64,000 bases of DNA from Nepenthes gracilis (lineage: Eukaryota > Streptophyta > Magnoliopsida > Caryophyllales > Nepenthaceae), in assembly GCA_033239525.1 (NCBI GenBank), contig BSYO01000006.1:13407319-13471318 (forward strand). The letters run 5' to 3'. Under the pieces are notes generated by a model. That model made no database searches. It worked only from the letters and a program-made list of their open reading frames with translations, and had not been told where the DNA came from. Each line of letters begins with the position of its first letter. Within the stretch, counting starts at the first letter, position 1. The translations under genes were made by a program, and so were the position numbers. Shown here one piece after another: positions 52,873 through 64,000 of this stretch.

Positions 52873-55800
52873 CATCACTTGTTGGAATGTCCGTGGACTT
52901 AATGGGTCAATCAAATCCCATGAAGTCAAGAATGTCATTCGGTCCTCCCGTAGCTCTATTTTTGGCCTTGTGGAGACTAGGTTCAAAGAAAATAAGGCAT
53001 CTCATATCTCAAATATGTTGATGCCTTCTTGGAAGTGGGAGATGAACTATTCGGAGGACCCTTCTGGTCACATTTGGATTGGATGGGATGACTCCACTGT
53101 CGGTTTAGGCATTCTGTCCAAGTCTGACCAATTCAGGCACTGCAGAGCTGTCTCTAGAGGCGATAATTCATCCTTTTTCATTACCTTCATTTACGCCTCT
53201 AACTCTGAAATTCCTTGGAGGACTCTCTGGGATAACCTTCGTTCCATCCACATCCTTACATCAGGTAATCCTTGGGTTATTTTGGGCGATTTCAATGCTA
53301 TTAGAATGCCTTCTGAAAATTTAGGGGGTTGCTGGTATGGTAACAGTGCTAAGGACCTTGACTCTTGCCTCAATGATTGTGATCTCCATGATCTGAGCTT
53401 TGATGGTGTTTTTTTCACCTGGAACGATGGAAGGGACCCGGGTTCCCGCATCTTCCGTAAACTTGATAGAGTGGTGGTTAATGGTCCCTGGCTGGCTGAT
53501 CTCCACTACAAGGCCTCCTTCCACCCTCCTCGCCTATCGGACCACTCTTCCTGTTTTTTGTCCCCCACCATTTCGAGGCCCTTCAATGCTGGATGCTTCC
53601 GTTTCAACAACTTCCTCACCTATCACCCTAGGTTCATTCCGACTATCCGGAATTATTGGAACACTCCGATTCAGGGTGTTCCCATGTTCCGGGTGGTTTC
53701 AAAATTGGAACATGTTCCCATGTCAAGGAGAGAGTAAAAGAGCTTAATCGTAACCTGGGGAATGTTTCTGAAGTCGTCGCTCATACGAGAGAGGCCCTTG
53801 AGAATTTCCAAAGGAATGCCCCGTATGATGTCCCTCCTCCTGGGGTTTATGAGGAGGATCACCTATTATCTGAGTATAGACGTGCGATAAAAAATGAGCT
53901 TGATTTTCTTCAACAGAAAGTGAAAATCCGATGGCTCAGGAACGGTGATTAGTGTACTAAATACTTTTTCCAATCAATTGCTGGCCATCGAAACTCAAAT
54001 CGTATTCTCTCTTTAACCAAAGATGATGGATCTGTCTCGAGTTGCCTGGAGGAAGTCCAGCAGCTTTTCATCGATCATTTTTCAAAGCATCTGGGTACGG
54101 GCAGAACGAACGGGCCGTTCACCAAAGAGCGACTCCGGCCTTTCATTCTTCACTCCGTCCCTAATGAGCTCCTGCAGGAGATGTGTAGGCCAATCTCTGA
54201 TGAGGAGATTCGTTTGGCCCTATTCTCCATTGAAGATAACAAAGCTCCAAGGTCGGACGGTTTTTCTGCCAAATTTTTTAAAGCCTCCTGGAATGAAATT
54301 GGGCCTTCCATCACTGAACCTGTCCAGGACTTCTTCCATCATGGGAAAATGTTAAAGCAAATAAATGTGACCTTACTGTGCTTAATTCCGAAAATCAAAT
54401 CGCCGTCCAAGGTCTCAGATTTCCGGCCCATTGCTTGCTGCAATGTTTTATACAAGATCATCTCCAAGGTTATTGTCACTTGCATTAAACCTTTGCTTCC
54501 TCTCCTTGTTGCTAAGTGTCAAACTGCTTTTGTGCCTGGCAGGAACATTGGTGATAATATTTTGCTTGTGCAAGGATTACTTCATAAATTCCTCTTGAAT
54601 AAGGGAGTCCCACGGTGTGCGATTATGGTGGACTTGATGAAGCCTTATGATTCCATCCATTGGGACTTCATCTTGGCGGTCCTTGATCTGATGAATTTCC
54701 CCCCTATGGTGACCAAGTGGATTAGCCAATGCATTTCCACTACATCGTTTTCCATTTGCCTCAACGGTGAGTCGGTGGGTTTTTTTCCGGGGGGCCAAAG
54801 GACTTAGACAAGGGGATCCCCTTTCGCCCTATCTCTTTGTACTAGGAATGGAAGTCCTTAATGATATTCTGGTTAGGATGACTCAGATCAATCCGGAGTT
54901 TCAGTTTCATTGGAAATGTGCAATTACTAGAACTGTGATGCTTGGGTTTGCGGATGACCTTCTGCTTTTTTTCCAAAGCTGATTGCAAATCCATCCAAGC
55001 ATTACACGAGAGTCTCAAAACTTTCAGTTTTCTGTCTGGGCTTACTCCTAACCCTGATAAAAGCGTGATTTTTTGTTGCTCAACAAGTGAGACTACCAAA
55101 AGGGAAATCCTTGACATCCTAGGGTTTAGATTGGGTGCCCTACCTGTCAAATATGTCGGCGTCCCCCTCATTACCACTGAACTCTCTGTCTCTGAGTGCA
55201 AACTGCTTCTTGATAGGGTCCAGCTTCGGATTTCTTCCTGAAAGAATCGCTGGCTCTCGTTTGCGGGCAGGCTTCAATTAATTTCGTCCATTTTATCCAC
55301 AATCCATAATTACTGGGCCTCCCTGTTCATATTGCCCAAAGCCATCTTGAAATGCATTGAAAAATCTCTTCGTACCTTTCTGTGGCACAGTTCCTCAGCT
55401 GATCGAATATCTGCAAAGGTTGCTTGGTCGGATGTATGTTCTCCAAAAGAGGAAGGCGGGCTTGGAATCAAAAACATGATTGCATCTAACAAAGCTCTGT
55501 TGGCCCGGCATTTCTGGAGGATTATCATTAAGGACCTGAATTCCATCTAGGTCGCTTGGTGTCTTGGTCATCGTATCAAAGACCGTTGCATCTGGGCCAT
55601 CAAAGTTCTGGATGCTGCCCCTTGGAGCTGGAAAAAGCTAATGAAGCTCTGGATTACTCTTCGCAGTAAGATTTGTCAGCATATTGGTAATGGTGGTGAC
55701 ACCTTCCTCTGGCTTGATTTTTGGCACCCTTTAGGTCCGCTTCAGGATAGATTTAATGAGAGAATCAGATGTATTACTGGTTTGCCCTTGGATGCTAAGG

Positions 55801-56121
55801 TCAAGGAAATCATCAGAAATGGGGAATGGAATTGGCCAAACCCTTTTGATATGGAGGTTGACAGGATTTTGAATAACATGCCTTCATACTTCCCTGACCC
55901 AACTCGCAATGATGTGGTAGTCTGGACTGCCGACCGCAGTGGGGTCTTCTCTTCAAAATCTGCCTATGGGCTTTTCCGAAAGTCGAAAGGTGTGGTGGAG
56001 TTGTTTTGCCTTGTATGGGGCCCGATGTCAGTCCCAGCTCACACCTTTATTCTCTGGCTAGCGATCCGCCAGAGGCTTAGCACTCTCGACAGGATTGGCA
56101 ACTACCTGCACATTCCTGCGT
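52865..56121 (+). pseudogene. LINE C ORF2 (endonuclease + RT), broken and truncated
   Basis: Start ATG 52865: MVNITCWNVRGLNG. The endonuclease is intact over about 280 residues: CWNVRG, FGLVETRFKE, FIYAS, VILGDFNAIRM, FFTWNDGRDPG, KLDRVVVNGP and LSDHS. A frameshift near 53700-53735. KIRWLRNGD then TAG 53950-53952 and CTKYFFQSI. RT: FSIEDNKAPRSDGFSAKFFK, SDFRPIACCNVLYKIISK, TAFVPGRNIGDNILL, DLMKPYDSIHWDF, a frameshift near 54790, GLRQGDPLSPYLF, GFADDLLLFF (FADD intact), a frameshift near 54975, VKYVGVPL, then FLWHSS and TFLWLDFWHPLG. Cut at 56122 before the zf-RVT motif. Confidence 0.85.
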
Positions 56122-56122
56122 C

Positions 56123-56590
56123 TTTTTTTTTTGGTAAGTAAGTGATTTGGATTAGTGGGAGAAAAAATTTACAAGTAATGGTTTATCTCCTAGTGTTATT
56201 CCGACTAGGGGATAAACCATAGATGCTAGGGCATGCCCCGAGCACTCTGATACAACGAATGAAACCAACAGAAAGACAAAAATGCTGGCATTCGTGCAGT
56301 ACAAACAAACTACTCTAACATCAGTGAAGCAGTTCCTAAACAAAAAACATGCCAATTTAGGGCAATACTCTCGATTCCAACCCCACACCTTCGGCAATGA
56401 AGCATGATGTAGCCAGCAACCATCAATCAGGCCCAGCTGCAATTCCCGGCAACTAATGGTGCGGTACAGCAACACAAAACTACGTTCTGCATTCTGCAAT
56501 ACAGCGCCATAGAAACACAGCATTCTGCAACTCAACACAGCACAGCACAGCACACCTCAAGCCCACTGCATCATACTGCAATACATTCAC
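56123..56590 (-). mobile_element. Half-LINE copy, minus, inserted in LINE C
   Basis: Poly(T) 56123-56132, GGTAAGTAAGTGATTTGG, stem-loop 56181-56221 (GGTTTATC-type arms), GGGCATGCCCCGAGC, and the type I motif CAAAAATGCTGGCATTCG. A second minus copy starts at 56591. The continuation is probably within 56700-61131. Confidence 0.7.
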
Positions 56591-57951
56591 TTTTTTTTTG
56601 GTAAGTAAGAATTTTGGATTAATGGGAGAAAAAATTACAACATCTATGTTTTATCTCCAAGTATTTTGACTTGAGGGTAAAACATAAACTGTTGGGGCAA
56701 ACCCTGAGCAACGAGTACATCAGAAAGTACAAAAAGGGCCTCTAAGAGACCAAGTTCAACAGAATCTTTAGAAAATGAAGAAAATAACACCACAACTCCG
56801 AGGGAAAGCACAGCTTCCATCCCCCAGCTCCCGAGATAGCAGCGGCTTTAAAACACCAGCATCAGCAAAGAAAGACCAATGTCAAAAAACTACACTGCAT
56901 AGGGATCTTCAAGTAACGATGAAGACCCAACAGCCCGTGCTCATCGACTACCCTGCAACCAAATGACCACACAGATCCAAGATCATCCAGTGAAGAAACA
57001 GCAGCAGCATCCGGGATTCAAAGCCGATCTTTGTCAAAACTGATCATAGTCAACACAAAAAGTTCAGCACATAGGTACAGCCACCTCGAGTTCAAACAGA
57101 GCAACAGCAGCATGGAAAAACAACAGAGATGGCAGCCAGAAGACACTGCATCTTCAGCACGGGTAAAGTAAGTTCCGAAAGCACATTCCAACCTGGACCA
57201 CGAGCAGAACATACAGCTGATTTTGGTGCGGACACCCGGTCGCCAAGAACCAACCAGTAATTGCCTCCGTAAAGCAAGCCACATTCTTCAGCATGTGTAC
57301 CAGCAGCCCAAACTGCAACACAGTGGGAGCTTCAACAGACTGGAGACCCAACTGACTGATCAACATCTCTATTCATTCCTCACGCCAAGCCATGCAACAC
57401 CAGCAGCCTCCATGCATCCAACTGGACAAGCACCTCATAGCAGCATGCATCCACCAAGAGCCAAGAACAGCTCCAGCAAACTCATCCAACTAGGGGAAGA
57501 AACGCCTAGAATATTTCAACGTTTACAGGTCACTGTAGCAGGCAGAACAATGCTGCAACAGACCACAATACCAGCAAAGGCCACAGAATGAGGCAAGTCA
57601 TCATCGCATCATCAAAGCCGCCAAAATGACCCAGCACAATCCAGGCGAGGATCTGTTCAGCCCCACCCGGAGAGACGAAACCCTGTGACCAGGGCAAAAC
57701 CAACATCAAGACTTCCAATTTTCAAAACCAGAAACTACCAAACACAAACCAGAAATTGCCCAATTCAATCCAAAATAAAAGAAAAGCACAGCCATCAACC
57801 ATTGGCTCATACAAACCAAATGCAAACAGCATTCATGGCTCAGCATTCCAGCACCCATCAGAGCACCAGCACCTCAATAATGGACACAGCAAAGACACAA
57901 ACAATCAGAACCCTCAAACAACTCCAAACCACCGCTACCAGCCAGTAGCGC
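56591..57951 (-). mobile_element. Half-LINE copy, minus, type II tail
   Basis: Poly(T) 56591-56599, GGTAAGTAAGAATTTTGG, stem-loop 56643-56688, a degraded GGGCAAACCC, CCTCTAAGAGACC (type II motif). Then C/A-rich sequence with no coding support up to the solo LTR. The boundary between this copy and its host copy is not visible. Confidence 0.55.
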
Positions 57952-58779
57952 TGTGACGACCCGACTTTTATTACTATCAGAAGCCGTTGTCAAAACCAAA
58001 GTTCATTCAAATAATAGATAAAAACGGTGAACATAAAAATTTTTCTTATCTTTATTCAAACCTGAGATGCATTCTAAAGATTAATAATTTCATAAATCCC
58101 AAAATGTCACGGAAACATTCTAACATTCATAAGCAGCGAAATTAATATTACAAGTTTCCTCAACAAAATAAACAAAACTCTAAAAATCTGCTCCAGCCAG
58201 CTTAAACATTCAGCTACACCATAGGACTCTACTCAACTTCGTCCTCCATAAGCTTGTCATCTGAAAATTTGCAAGAGTGAGCTTACAAAGCCCAACAGGA
58301 TACTCACATGCCGAAAACACAAGCATACATATAATCAAATTATAGATCATAACATAGCATAATAAAATTCAGCATATCGTTTCTTCTTGGTTCATAATCT
58401 TTTCATCTTGTCTTCATCAAAATCATTCAGAATTCATATAATCTTTAGGGACCGGACGGGAGCGGACAACATCGAGGACGGGTTGTGTGCTACCCCACAA
58501 CCTAAAGCCGTATCCCCTCATTATACTCCCCGGGGCGGGAGATAAAGCCTTTAACCCGGCATACGGGGCCATAGTCCATAGTTCTTATGCCACCAAAAGG
58601 TCCCCTCCCGTGGCCCAGGAGGCATCCTCGAGTGTCACTCCAATATCCTTCATCCATCTTTAACAGCAAGTTTAATGGAAACTCGGTTCTTGGTTCATAT
58701 TCTTTATTGGCCAATCATCAAAATTCATAAGTCATAAGTTCCGCTTGCTGTCCGTATGTCATTTTTCAAGTTCATAGGC

Positions 58780-59560
58780 CGGAGTTCATTTCATGCAGAA
58801 GCCGGAGTTCATTTTATGCGGAAGACCGAAGTTCATAAAGCCAGACTTCTTTTATCCCTGCCGGAAATGCTTTTCAATAAAAACCGGAGTTCTTTTTCAT
58901 TGCCAGAGTTCTTTTATTACAAACCGGAGTTCGTTTCATAAATCAAAGCCGGAGTTCTTTCTGAGTCCAAAGATTATCAAAAACCGGAGTTCATAAAGGA
59001 CGGAGTACAAAATCCGAAGTTCTTTTCTTAAAGGGGACGGAGTGTCTTTCAGGCATGGAATCTGGAGTACTTAAAGGACGGAGTACTTTTTCTTTCAAAA
59101 TCCGGAGTGTTTAAAGGAACGGAGTACTTTTCCATCAATTTTTCGGAGTTCTTTATAATCCGGAGTGCTTTCTTTGTAAAATCCGGAGTGCTTTCTTTGT
59201 AAAATCCGGAGTGTTTTTCCTTTCAAAATCCGGAGTTCATTTTCTTTAAAATTCTAAAATCCGGAGTGACTTTTCTTTCATAAATCCGGAGTTCAAGGGC
59301 CGGAGTGGCTTTTCTTTTAAAATCCGGAGCTCAAAGGCCGGAGTTCATTTCAGAAACCGAAGTTCTTTTTGTTAAATACCGAAGTTCTTGTATCAGGAGT
59401 TATTATCCAAAGCCGGAGCAAAAGTCGAAATAAAAAGCCGGAGTTCTCTTTTTCTACAGTAGGCCGGAGCTCTTTTTCAAACAGAAGGCCGGAGTTCATT
59501 TTGGACGAAATTCCTTATTCCAATTGGACGGAGTACAATTGCCGGAGTTTTTAAATCAAT
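58780..59560. repeat. Degenerate CGGAGTTC minisatellite inside the solo LTR
   Basis: About forty irregular units of the form GCCGGAGTTCTTTTT, with variants ACGGAGTAC and CCGGAGTGCTTTCTT. The spacers are T-rich and A-rich and variable. The core is the reverse complement of the 27540-28520 array core. Confidence 0.8.
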
Positions 59561-59951
59561 TTCTGTAAACATGCCAGAAGTCTTTTATCTTAATTTCATA
59601 GATATTTTGACAGACCAGAGTTCAATAGCAGGACTTGCTGTTTCATCTAAAGGCCTAAAATTTCTTTCCGTAAATATGCATTTAACAAAATTCATAACCA
59701 TTGACAATAAATCATAACAGAATAAATCCAACATCATGCATAACAAAATTTCCTTTAAACATGCATTTCAGAGCGAACAGTAAAAGCATACTTCATCAGA
59801 ATATTATATACTTTTATATCAACATAAACAAACATGAGTTTTAGAAATAGGGGTGAGTATCTTGCCTGAATTCTTTTCTACTTTGCCTAAGCTTTCGGCC
59901 TCCTTCTTTACCAAGATTTTCTAGTGGTTCATTTTTGTGATGTTCTTAGTT

Positions 59952-59962
59952 CCTATTTATAG
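59952..59962 (-). promoter_or_regulatory. Candidate TATA box of the solo LTR
   Basis: CTATAAATAGG on the minus strand, within a GC-containing context (GCGGG upstream). It is a classical plant pol II TATA match at the expected position for a U3/R junction. Function is inferred. Confidence 0.55.
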
Positions 59963-60109
59963 CCCGCGAGAAGGTGGCCATTATTTATGATTTTTTCCTA
60001 TTTTTCAAGGTGATATAAATCGTCCTACATTTCCAAGAGGATTATTTATGGATTTCGTTTTCCAGCGTGTCTCGGAAACCCCTGATATTCATTGCCGCTC
60101 CTTCCCAAT

Positions 60110-60410
60110 ATTATTCCTTACTGTGACCGGACTTCTTCAAACAAATCCGGACTCGCTTGTACTCCGGAAATTCGGACGTCATTTCTCCAACGAAATCCAG
60201 ACTTCGATCACCAAGGAAATCCGATCTTGTTTTCATCAACAAAATCGGACCTCTTTTATCCCTGAACTGGACTCATTTTCATTAAGGAATTTTGAAGTGA
60301 ATTTAAGGGATATTCGGACTAAATTTTCAATCCGGACTGAAATTTTACTAATGCAAATCCGGACTTCTTCACATTTCATTCTCCGGTCAACTTACGTTGA
60401 CCGGATTTGA
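60110..60410. repeat. CCGGACTT-type repeats in LTR U3
   Basis: Repeated phrases such as CCGGACTTCTTCAAACAAAT, TCCGGACTCGC, TCCAGACTTCG and TCCGGACTTCTTC between 60126 and 60372. A second, different motif array on the promoter side of the TATA box; candidate enhancer repeats. Confidence 0.55.
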
Positions 60411-60451
60411 TGTTTAATTTTCTTATTAAAATTCTGGGTCGTTACAAGCGC

Positions 60452-61131
60452 CTCTCTCAGCCAGAGCAAAGAGCAGAAAGGATCCAAGCTCCTCTCCACA
60501 TCAGACAACTCACACCTGTAGTTCACATCTCGGAGACAACCGGTGATCCAGGCAGCCTGCAATGCAACACCAAGAGCAAACAGGCCAGCTCTATATGATA
60601 CAGCAATTCGACCCTCACCACTCCACCAATGATGGGCCGAGCTAGCAGTACCGGCATCATCCCATAACCAGCATCTGCATAAGAACCAATCAACGGCTGC
60701 CACAAGACACTGCTGTTTGTTCACATACGGCATTCTCACAAACAGAACAAAGCCAACCGTCCTTCACATCAGAAGCCAGCAATTGAAGGATGGCTAGACT
60801 TCATCCAGCATTACAACACCAATTCCCACATCAGCCCAAAATTGTGAGAAGGCACCAGAATTCCAGAATGCATACAGCCAAATCAAATCCCCAACAGATC
60901 AAGAACAAAGAAGCCAACTCACCAACCCCGAGCCACACCCGGGCAAATCATTGCAAACCTGAAAAATACCCTTTCATTATACATGTACAGGATGCCACCA
61001 ATCCAGAGCAAAGCCAGCAGCATCACCCAACAAAGGGAAGTGGATCCCCTCGGGAGGCAACCACCACGAACACAGCAAAGGAAACCAAGAACCATGCTAA
61101 ATTCCTGACCGAGAAGGGGCAAAAGCCCCAA
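60452..61131 (-). mobile_element. Half-LINE body, minus, right of the solo LTR
   Basis: A/C-rich on the plus strand, of the same type as 56700-57946. The solo LTR sits inside it. No hairpin or leader is present here. It ends at the (ATT)n tail of LINE F. Confidence 0.5.
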
Positions 61132-61162
61132 AATTATTATTATTATTATTATTATTATTATT
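61132..61162. repeat. (ATT)n tail of LINE F
   Basis: ATTATT repeated about ten times, next to TTTTTGGGAGGGGGAG (sense CTCCCCCTCCC AAAAA). It marks the LINE F 3' end on the minus strand. Confidence 0.85.
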
Positions 61163-61564
61163 TTTGGGAGGGGGAGACACATAGCTAGGGGAGGGGGAAT
61201 ACGAATACAAAAAAAAAAAAACAGGGCAAAAAAAAAACAGCCCAAAAGGGACAACAACGCCAATAGGGACCAAACTAAGAAAACCCGGGCCCCTAGCAAA
61301 CCCGAGAAACAAGTTCCACAGTCCCAAAGGGGAGAAGCAATAACAGGAACACAAGAACCAGCCATATGAGGGCCTCCGGAAAGCAAGGCAGGCAGCAGCC
61401 ACAAACACCGCCCCCCCTCTTTTTCTTTTTTCTTTTTTCTCCTTTTATTATTATTATTTTTTTTTATTTTTTTTGTTTTTTTATTATTTTTTTAAATATC
61501 CCACGAATCTGAGTCGACCTATAGTCAGCCCTATTAGGAGCCGAGAAGGTCATTAATTTAAGCC

Positions 61565-64000
61565 TCACAACATCGACCACCAAAGAGAAGAGCGAGAGGA
61601 GTCTTGTGGGGGAGATTTTTGAAAAATCCGATTATTGCGCTCCTTCCATATGAAGTAAACCGTGGCGGCCGGACAAGCGCTTGGAGGCAGCCAGAAGGCT
61701 TTTTCCTTTCCAACGAGAGGCAGCCTAGGAAATATTTTGATACCATTCAGGGTAGGGCCAGTGAATACCAGAATGTCTTTGGATATTAGTCCAGAAGGTT
61801 CTGGAGAATGGGCAGGAGAAGAAGAGGTGATCGAGGTTTTCATCATCCGAGCTGCAGAGAATGCACCTGGGTGAAAGGTTAGGTATATAATGGAGGCGGT
61901 CAATGGTATTCAGTCTGCCCTTAATGGCGAGCCAAAGGGTGAACGCGTGGGAAGGAATATGGGATGGGCCCCACACCAGATGGGCCCAACAAACCTTAGG
62001 TTTGGGAGGATGAAGGAGAGAGTATGTGGACTTAGTCGAGAAAATGCCATTGAGAGTCCCGGCCCATCTCAGTGAGTCTTTTTGATAGCTGCAGGGAGGG
62101 TTGTCTGGCATATTCAAAGCGAGTTGGGACACCTCCGTGTCGAAAGGGTTAGGCCAAATCCATCTGTTGTCCCTAACAATGGCATCGACCTTCACATCCC
62201 AATGCAGACCCGAGACAAGGCGAGTCCGGTTGGAGCTCACTTCACTCAGAGGGCCAAGGGAGTGCCAGTTATCATGCCAAAGGAAAGTATCAGAGCCATC
62301 CCCAATGTCCTTGATAGAGTAGGCACGCATAAAAAGCCGAAGCTTCATAATTTTGCGCCAACTCCAGGGGGCCGATGTCGGGACTTTAATGGTCCAAATG
62401 CACCGGTCTTTGATTCTGTTTTTGTATATCCATGAAGTCTAAGCAGAATTCGGATCTTTAGTTAGGAGACGCCAAAGAAATTTGCAGTTAAGAGCCTTAT
62501 TCTGATCAATCAAGTTCTTGATGCCTAACCCTCCTTCAGTTTTGGGGCAACATATGTCATGCCAAGCCACCTTGGCATTGACTCTTCCTTCAGAAAACCC
62601 ATTCCAAAGGAACCGCCGCAGGATGCGGTCAATTGCCTTCAAAATGGATTTGGGAAGAATGAAAAGAGAAGCCCAATAAGGGTGAATAGAGGAGAGGATG
62701 GAGGCAACGAGTTGCAAACACCCGCCAAAGGAAAGCCATCTATTCCTCCAGGATGTGATTCTCTTTGTGATTCGTTCGGTGAGAGATTTACAATCAGAGA
62801 CCGAAAGCGTAGTGGTGATAAGGGGACCCCCAGATATCTGATAGGGAGTTTGCCCAACTTGAATCCCAAGCTAGCAGCAAGATCCTGGCAAAGAGTGGGA
62901 TCCTTAGAACATATGAAAATTCACTTTTGTTCGGATTAGCGGAGAGGCCAGAGACAGTGTGGAATTCACTAAGGCAGTCCTTAAGAATTAGAGTAGACAT
63001 GGTATCGGCATGGGAGAAGAGGAGGAGGTCGCCAGCAAAGGCAAGCATAACAGTTTGGGTTTCAGCACATTTCCAGCGAAATTTGAAATTATTATCCCGT
63101 CTTGCCTTGACCTCAATAATGCCATTAAGGACTTCCATAACCAGGACAAATAAATACGGGGAGATCGGATCACCTTGACGTAGGCCTTTGCCACCTTTGA
63201 AAAAATCGACCGCTTCCCCATTGATATTGAGGGAGTACGATGGAGTCGATATGCACTGGCCGATCCAATTTACCATTTGTGGCGGGAATTCCATCAGGGT
63301 CAGGATATTGATGACAAAATCCCAGAAGACAGAGTCATAAGCTTTCTTGAGGTCGATCTTCATAGTACATCTGGGCAGGTCATGGCCCAGATGATACTTA
63401 TGCAGGTGCTCTGAGCTAAAAGGATATTATCGCTAATTTGGCGCCCCGCCACAAAGGCATGTTTGGCAACGGCCAGGTCGACTGTAAGTAAGGAGAGTGG
63501 TCTTTATTCGGTTAGCAAGAATTTTAGATATCACTTTGTAGATTACATTGCAGTATGAAATCGGTCGATAGTCAATGACCGAGCGCGGGGACTGGACCTT
63601 AGGAATAAGGCTGATCAGAGTGGTGTTCAGCTGTTTAAGGAGCTTTCCGTGATTGAAAAAATCTTGGATAGCTTCATAAACAGTAGGACCAGTGATGTCC
63701 CACGAATCCTTAAAGAATTTCAAAGTAAATCCATCAGGACCGGGCGCTCTGTCATCACCAATGGAGAACAATGCAGAACGGATTTCCTCCTCACTGACCG
63801 GCCTAACAAGGGGAGCGGTTAGAGAATTGGGAACCGTATGGAGAATGTAGGGGTGGATCCGATTAATCTTCGCCGACCCATGGGACCGACCAGATCCCAG
63901 GGCATTTTTGAAGTGGCTCTCGATAAGCTTGTAAAGATCCTCCGTCCCGTTAGTTGGTTTGCCCGACTCATCAAGGAGGGAAGTAATCCTATTCCGATTA
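61565..64000 (-). pseudogene. LINE F ORF2 (RT + zf-RVT), partial, with a damaged active site
   Basis: From the right edge on the minus strand: DRAPGPDGFTLKFFKDSWDI, VIDYRPISYCNVIYKVISK, then frameshifts near 63430, KIDLKKAYDSVFWDFV, FFKGGKGLRQGDPISPYLF and AFAGDLLLFS. The catalytic FADD reads FAGD, so the first Asp is lost. After frameshifts near 62790 and 62440: RRFLWNGF, TFLWHDNWHSLGP, LVWGPSHIPSHAFTLWLAIK and CILCSSDDENLDHLFFSC (zf-RVT-like, intact ligands). The C-terminus AATVYFIWKERNNRIFQKSP is followed by the stop near 61565. Endonuclease and ORF1 lie outside the window. Confidence 0.85.

Larger units (their letters stand above)
51085..56122 (+). mobile_element. LINE copy C, with complete 5' leader; cut at 56123
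   Basis: 5' leader TCTAGAGAGAGAAGCTTTGC then TTTTCAAATC and an ATGGCGCCG-type start, ORF1, then ORF2 with an 8-nt overlap. The sequence stops within the ORF2 C-terminus (RLSTLDRIGNYLHIP) where a minus-strand half-LINE begins. Its C-terminal Cys/His motif and 3' UTR are not found in the window. The leader is the same as in the half-LINEs, linking the two groups. Confidence 0.8.
57952..60446 (-). mobile_element. Solo LTR, 2495 bp
   Basis: Inverted termini TGTGACGACCC (57952) and GGGTCGTTACA (60436-60446), beginning TG and ending CA, flanked by a perfect 5-bp duplication AGCGC (57947-57951, 60447-60451). No internal gag-pol is present between the ends. Orientation is taken from CTATAAATAGG on the minus strand at 59962-59952, about 490 bp from the right edge. 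A CGGAGT-type array (58780-59560) lies downstream of that TATA box, and CCGGACTT-type repeats lie upstream. A long LTR of a Gypsy-type element is likely; the family is not determined. Confidence 0.8.
61132..64000 (-). mobile_element. LINE copy F, minus, runs off the window
   Basis: 3' tail 61132-61170, 3' UTR 61171-61560 including a long A/T tract (61420-61500), ORF2 from 61565 up to and beyond 64000. The end type matches LINEs B and E (CTCCC plus A), not the half-LINE family. Confidence 0.85.

Noticed and set aside
28806..57374. TATTCATTCCT shared by the left flank of the 28820 element and 57365
   Set aside because: Would require one insertion spanning 28.5 kb, which conflicts with the nesting of LINE C and its inserts; an 11-mer match is compatible with chance.
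61132..64000. LINE F as the missing 3' part of LINE C or D
   Set aside because: Opposite strand, own 3' tail, and it contains the full RT region, so it is a separate copy.

Overview
This window looks like heterochromatin-type repeat DNA from an angiosperm nuclear genome. I found no host gene I could defend. Nearly every base belongs to nested retroelements. The plant signature is an L1-type LINE whose ORF1 has a DUF4283-like domain plus a CCHC knuckle, and whose ORF2 has an APE-type endonuclease, an RT with FADD and a C-terminal zf-RVT-like Cys/His motif. Plant-style LTR termini (TGTRACGACCC) agree. All identifications are from motif recognition; no database search was possible. I cannot name the species.

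Two related element groups dominate. Group 1 is the LINE proper (ORF1 + ORF2): copies A (about 12175-14919, +), B (about 16936-25077, +), C (about 51085-56122, +), D (30386-35248, +, split), E (48614-51080, -, split) and F (61132-64000, -, runs off the window). Where visible, their 3' ends are a short UTR ending CTCCC or GTCCC plus an A-rich tail. All copies are broken by stops, frameshifts, truncation or insertions. Group 2, called here the half-LINE family, shares the LINE 5' leader (CTAGAGAGAGAAGC type) and in some copies the ORF1. It has no ORF2. Instead it has a long T/G-rich non-coding region and a distinctive 3' end: a GGGCATGCCC mini-hairpin, a 15-18 bp stem-loop with compensatory changes, then ACTTACTTACC and poly(A). 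I count about two dozen 3' ends of this kind, on both strands, including four insertions of only 16-19 bp.

Region by region: 1-11900 is minus-strand half-LINE material split by plus-strand copies (952-4474, 4845-6971, 8713-9475). 12175-14919 is LINE A. 14920-27358 is a plus-strand TG-rich region split by LINE B, which itself holds a half-LINE derivative at 22507-24578. 27359-28820 holds a CTCCGG (CGGAG) minisatellite. 28820-35248 is a minus copy, LINE D and an unclassified insertion with a nested element inside. 35249-48613 is a deep stack of minus copies, the key one being an ORF1-bearing half-LINE with perfect 14-bp target-site duplications (38555-46979). 48614-56122 holds LINEs E and C. 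56123-61131 is minus half-LINE material cut by a 2.5-kb solo LTR (57952-60446). 61132-64000 is LINE F.

The biology suggested is a parasite-of-parasite relationship: an ORF1-only, hairpin-tailed family analogous in layout to mammalian HAL1, presumably mobilised in trans by a LINE RT. The target-site duplications let the insertion order be read directly.
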